Part shown: positions 5,952 to 8,384 of the stretch, piece by piece
How positions within the stretch are numbered: the stretch's first letter is position 1
Layout of the letters: the number at the start of each line of letters is the position of its first letter
Origin: Bacteroidales bacterium GP4
GTDB lineage: Bacteria; Bacteroidota; Bacteroidia; Bacteroidales; Muribaculaceae
Reading direction: 5' to 3'
Assembly (NCBI GenBank): GCA_001701065.1
Contig: DAAL01000241.1
Span: forward strand, 1-8,384
Length of the DNA stretch: 8,384 nt
Notes under the pieces: generated by a model
Databases searched by the model: none
Seen by the model: the letters and a program-made list of their open reading frames with translations, nothing else
Told to the model about the DNA's origin: nothing
Made by a program: the position numbers and the translations under genes

Positions 5952-8384
5952 TTAGAATCGCAGGTTTAGGCTGAATGTATAAGTTTTAGGGATGGGTTGA
6001 GCAAAAGGATTACCCATAGTTTCGGGGTCAAGGAAATTCTTGTAGTTGCACCCGAACACCCATAGATTACGGGCTTCAAAAGCCACAGTGAGAGTGGTTA
6101 TGCCTGCCGGAGCGAGGAAGCGCGGCGGAATGTTGTAGCCAAGGCGCACGCTCTGGAGTCGGCAATAATCGGAACGTTTTACCCATGAGTCAAGCATTGA
6201 GTAGAGCGAGAATTCGGCATACTGGGTGTATTCGGGGCTACGGTAGCCGTTATCAGGCATCAATGCAGGCAGTGTGGCACCGGGATTGGACGGAGTCCAG
6301 CGGTCAAGTATGTCGTGGTTAGTATTCATGCCTCGGTCAAACCATGTCATAGAGTAGGATGGCTGAATGCGGGTGTACATGAGCAGGTTGAAAGCGAAGT
6401 TGACTGTAAGGTCAAAGTCGCGGTAGCTGAAGTTGTTGATGAAACCACCTGTCACAAGGGGGTCGCCTGAGCCTATGTAGCTGTAAAGACCGCGCTGATC
6501 CTCGGCAGAGAGTGTGCTTGCGCCGGCGGCGTTGAGCTTAAGAAGTTCCTGTGCGGTCACTTTGTTGCCGTCCTTGGTCCAGAACAGCGGCAGCCCGTCG
6601 CTGTCAAGTCCTGCCGTCTTATAGGCGAAGATGGCATTGACAGGATAGCCCTCACGCGAAGGGGTGGTCTGGTTGGACGGAACGGTTTCCTGCAGCACCT
6701 TGTTCTCGTTGTAGGCGATGTTGAAGTTGGTGGTCCAGCGGAAATTCCGGTTGGCGATGTTGCGTGTCGCTATCGCCACTTCCACACCTTGGTTGCGCAT
6801 ACTTGCCCAGTTTACCATGTTGGACATAAATCCTGTTTCGAGCGGAAGCATTTTCAATGCTATGAGGTCTTGTCCTTTGCGGTAATAGTAGTCAGCTGAC
6901 AGAGAGATAGCGTTGTCGAGCACCGACAGGTCAAATCCGGCATTGGCTGTGTAGGTCTTTTCCCAGCGAAGTCGGCGGTTCGGCGGATTTCCAAGTATGA
7001 TTACATTCTCGGTCACACCCGGGAGAATCGAGATATTATTGTAATTACCCATCACGAACGATGAGGTGTTCTTGTCGATGTTACCTTGTATACCGTAGGA
7101 TGCACGGAGAGCAAGGTTATTGACAAAGGTGCTTTCGCGAAGGAACGGTTCTTCGCTTGCGCGCCACAATGCACTGAAAGAGTATAAAGGCAAGAAGCGA
7201 TATTTCTTGTCGACACCGAAAAGGTCACTTCCGTCGAAACGCACACTGCCGCCGAGGGTATAACGGTGGAGGTAGCTGTAAGACGCTGTGGCATAGAATG
7301 AAGCGTAGGCATTTTCCGAAACGCTCTCGGAGTGCAAGGGGAATGTGCGCGCCCATGATTCATTGGGGAATATCACCGGCTTGCTTGTCAGGGTCTTGCG
7401 GTCATATCCGTAGGCGGTGCTTGAAAAGTAATCGTACCAGGTTTTGCGTATTTCGGTACCCACCATTCCTTCAAGTTCGTGGTTCTCGCCGAAATTGTCA
7501 TTGTACTCAACCTGCGCTTTCCAAGTCACCTGCTTGTTGGTGCTTTTGCTTTGCAGATGCCGTCCGCCGTAAGGCAGGAACGAAGCGCGTACACCGTCGG
7601 CACCCAAAATTTCGGTGCGGTAAAACTCTTTGCGCATGGCATAGGTTTCAGCGCCGGCATAGGTCTGGGTTTCTGACTGGTCAAGCTGGAATCCTACTTG
7701 TGTCGTGGCTTTAAGGAAGTCAGTAAAACGCAAGTCAGCGTCAAGAAGTGCGGTCAATCCGGTGTTTTCAAGAGTGTAGTCAGTGTTTTTACGCTCTTCA
7801 AACACGTTGAATTTCAGGTCGCTGTCCTCGCGTCCCTGGATGTCGGTATCGTAAACATAGTTTCCTTCGGCATCGTAGGGCAGTTGGTAGGGGTTGGCGC
7901 GGCGGGAGTAATACACGGGATTGGTGAATCCGTCATTGTCAGTGAGGTAAGAATTGTTTTTACGTCGGTTGACAAATACCGATGCGCCCACTTTAAACTT
8001 ACGCGAAAGACGGTAAGTGGTCTTTAATGTCAGGTTAAGACGGTTCATGTCCACACCCGGGGTGTTGCCTTTTTCGTCCTGATATCCGAGCGAAGTGTAA
8101 TAGGTGGCTTTTTCGTTACCGCCTGAAAGGCTAAGATTGTATTCCTGGTTGAATGTGTCGCGGAAAAGGATGTCGTTCCAGTCAGTGTTGATTGAGCGCA
8201 ACGCATCGATGCTGTTTCTCACATCGGCGGGGAGTGCATTCCAACCTCCGGTCTTGTAAAGGTCGAGCATTCCTGCTTTGTTCAGTATTCGCGCCACTGC
8301 GCCTTTGTTTTCACGGTAAGTGAAGTCAGTGTTCAGCAATGACAGTTCCAAGTCCACCTTTTCCGATGAATTCAACAGGTTCAG
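5952..8384 (-). CDS. susC: SusC/RagA-family TonB-dependent outer-membrane transporter, N-terminus missing
   Basis: The C-terminal ~810 residues of a SusC-like barrel. The frame is open to the right edge with no credible start; TTG at 8375 is not the true start. Full-length relatives are about 1000-1100 residues, so ~200-250 residues (signal peptide, carboxypeptidase-regulatory-like domain, TonB box and plug) are outside the window. Visible family features include NLSLSGGNEKATYYTSLGY (early barrel), YSFSALWRASEEPF, LRASYGIQGNID, MRNQGVEVAI, SWVKRSDYCRLQSVRLGYNIP and FEARNLWVF. The protein ends with PKTYTFSLNLRF, a terminal beta-strand with a final aromatic residue, as required for BAM-dependent insertion. 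It imports substrate captured by the SusD partner encoded immediately downstream, powered by TonB-ExbBD. Promoter and any regulator lie upstream, beyond the window. No internal stop is seen. The symbol denotes family only. Confidence 0.93.
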   Translation of the reverse strand: MNLLNSSEKVDLELSLLNTDFTYRENKGAVARILNKAGMLDLYKTGGWNALPADVRNSIDALRSINTDWNDILFRDTFNQEYNLSLSGGNEKATYYTSLGYQDEKGNTPGVDMNRLNLTLKTTYRLSRKFKVGASVFVNRRKNNSYLTDNDGFTNPVYYSRRANPYQLPYDAEGNYVYDTDIQGREDSDLKFNVFEERKNTDYTLENTGLTALLDADLRFTDFLKATTQVGFQLDQSETQTYAGAETYAMRKEFYRTEILGADGVRASFLPYGGRHLQSKSTNKQVTWKAQVEYNDNFGENHELEGMVGTEIRKTWYDYFSSTAYGYDRKTLTSKPVIFPNESWARTFPLHSESVSENAYASFYATASYSYLHRYTLGGSVRFDGSDLFGVDKKYRFLPLYSFSALWRASEEPFLRESTFVNNLALRASYGIQGNIDKNTSSFVMGNYNNISILPGVTENVIILGNPPNRRLRWEKTYTANAGFDLSVLDNAISLSADYYYRKGQDLIALKMLPLETGFMSNMVNWASMRNQGVEVAIATRNIANRNFRWTTNFNIAYNENKVLQETVPSNQTTPSREGYPVNAIFAYKTAGLDSDGLPLFWTKDGNKVTAQELLKLNAAGASTLSAEDQRGLYSYIGSGDPLVTGGFINNFSYRDFDLTVNFAFNLLMYTRIQPSYSMTWFDRGMNTNHDILDRWTPSNPGATLPALMPDNGYRSPEYTQYAEFSLYSMLDSWVKRSDYCRLQSVRLGYNIPPRFLAPAGITTLTVAFEARNLWVFGCNYKNFLDPETMGNPFAQPIPKTYTFSLNLRF

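Noticed and set aside
7052..8027. Frames on both strands inside susC
   Set aside because: The SusC frame is continuous with family motifs throughout; the others are shadows with no domain or plausible start signal.
1..8384. CRISPR array, tRNA/rRNA, prophage or defence system
   Set aside because: No spaced direct repeats, cloverleaf or rRNA-like stretch, phage structural gene or defence-family motif was seen on either strand.

Overview
The window looks like part of a chromosome from a gut-type Bacteroidales (Bacteroidota) bacterium. The evidence is a SusC/SusD outer-membrane nutrient-uptake pair, a secreted protein with a type IX secretion (T9SS) C-terminal sorting domain, start sites without Shine-Dalgarno sequences, and upstream elements of the Bacteroidetes form TAnnTTTG (exact in three places). 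A Muribaculaceae-like host is a reasonable guess but is not proven by what is visible. Every gene is on the minus strand, so transcription runs from the right end of the window to the left.

Layout from right to left (order of transcription). (1) 5952-8384: the C-terminal ~810 residues of a SusC-like TonB-dependent transporter; its signal peptide, carboxypeptidase-regulatory-like domain and plug lie beyond the right edge. (2) 4602-5930: the SusD-like surface lipoprotein partner, 21 nt downstream, followed by a terminator-like hairpin. (3) 2811-4487: a secreted beta-propeller-like (SBBP-type repeat) protein with a T9SS type A sorting domain, with its own promoter-like element and a strong intrinsic terminator. 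(4) 1404-2744: a 12-helix MATE-family efflux transporter with an awkward start region. (5) 1163-1318: the first ~52 codons of yifB/comM (Mg-chelatase-like AAA ATPase), with a near-textbook Bacteroidetes promoter, cut off by (6) an IS982-family insertion sequence filling 1-1164, bounded by perfect 19-bp inverted repeats. The left window edge falls on the outer end of the IS, so neither the rest of yifB nor the target-site duplication can be seen.

How the genes work together: SusC and SusD should form one outer-membrane 'pedal-bin' importer for a glycan or peptide; the substrate cannot be read from sequence and no catabolic enzyme or regulator is present. The T9SS cargo protein is an adjacent but probably separate transcription unit. 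MATE and yifB are independent units. I found no CRISPR array, RNA gene, prophage or recognisable defence system, and nothing that I can defend as a wholly new system. The points most worth a second look are the IS disruption of yifB and the RNA hairpins at the IS ends, the MATE start region (leaderless start or one-base frameshift), and the propeller/T9SS protein next to a two-gene SusCD locus.
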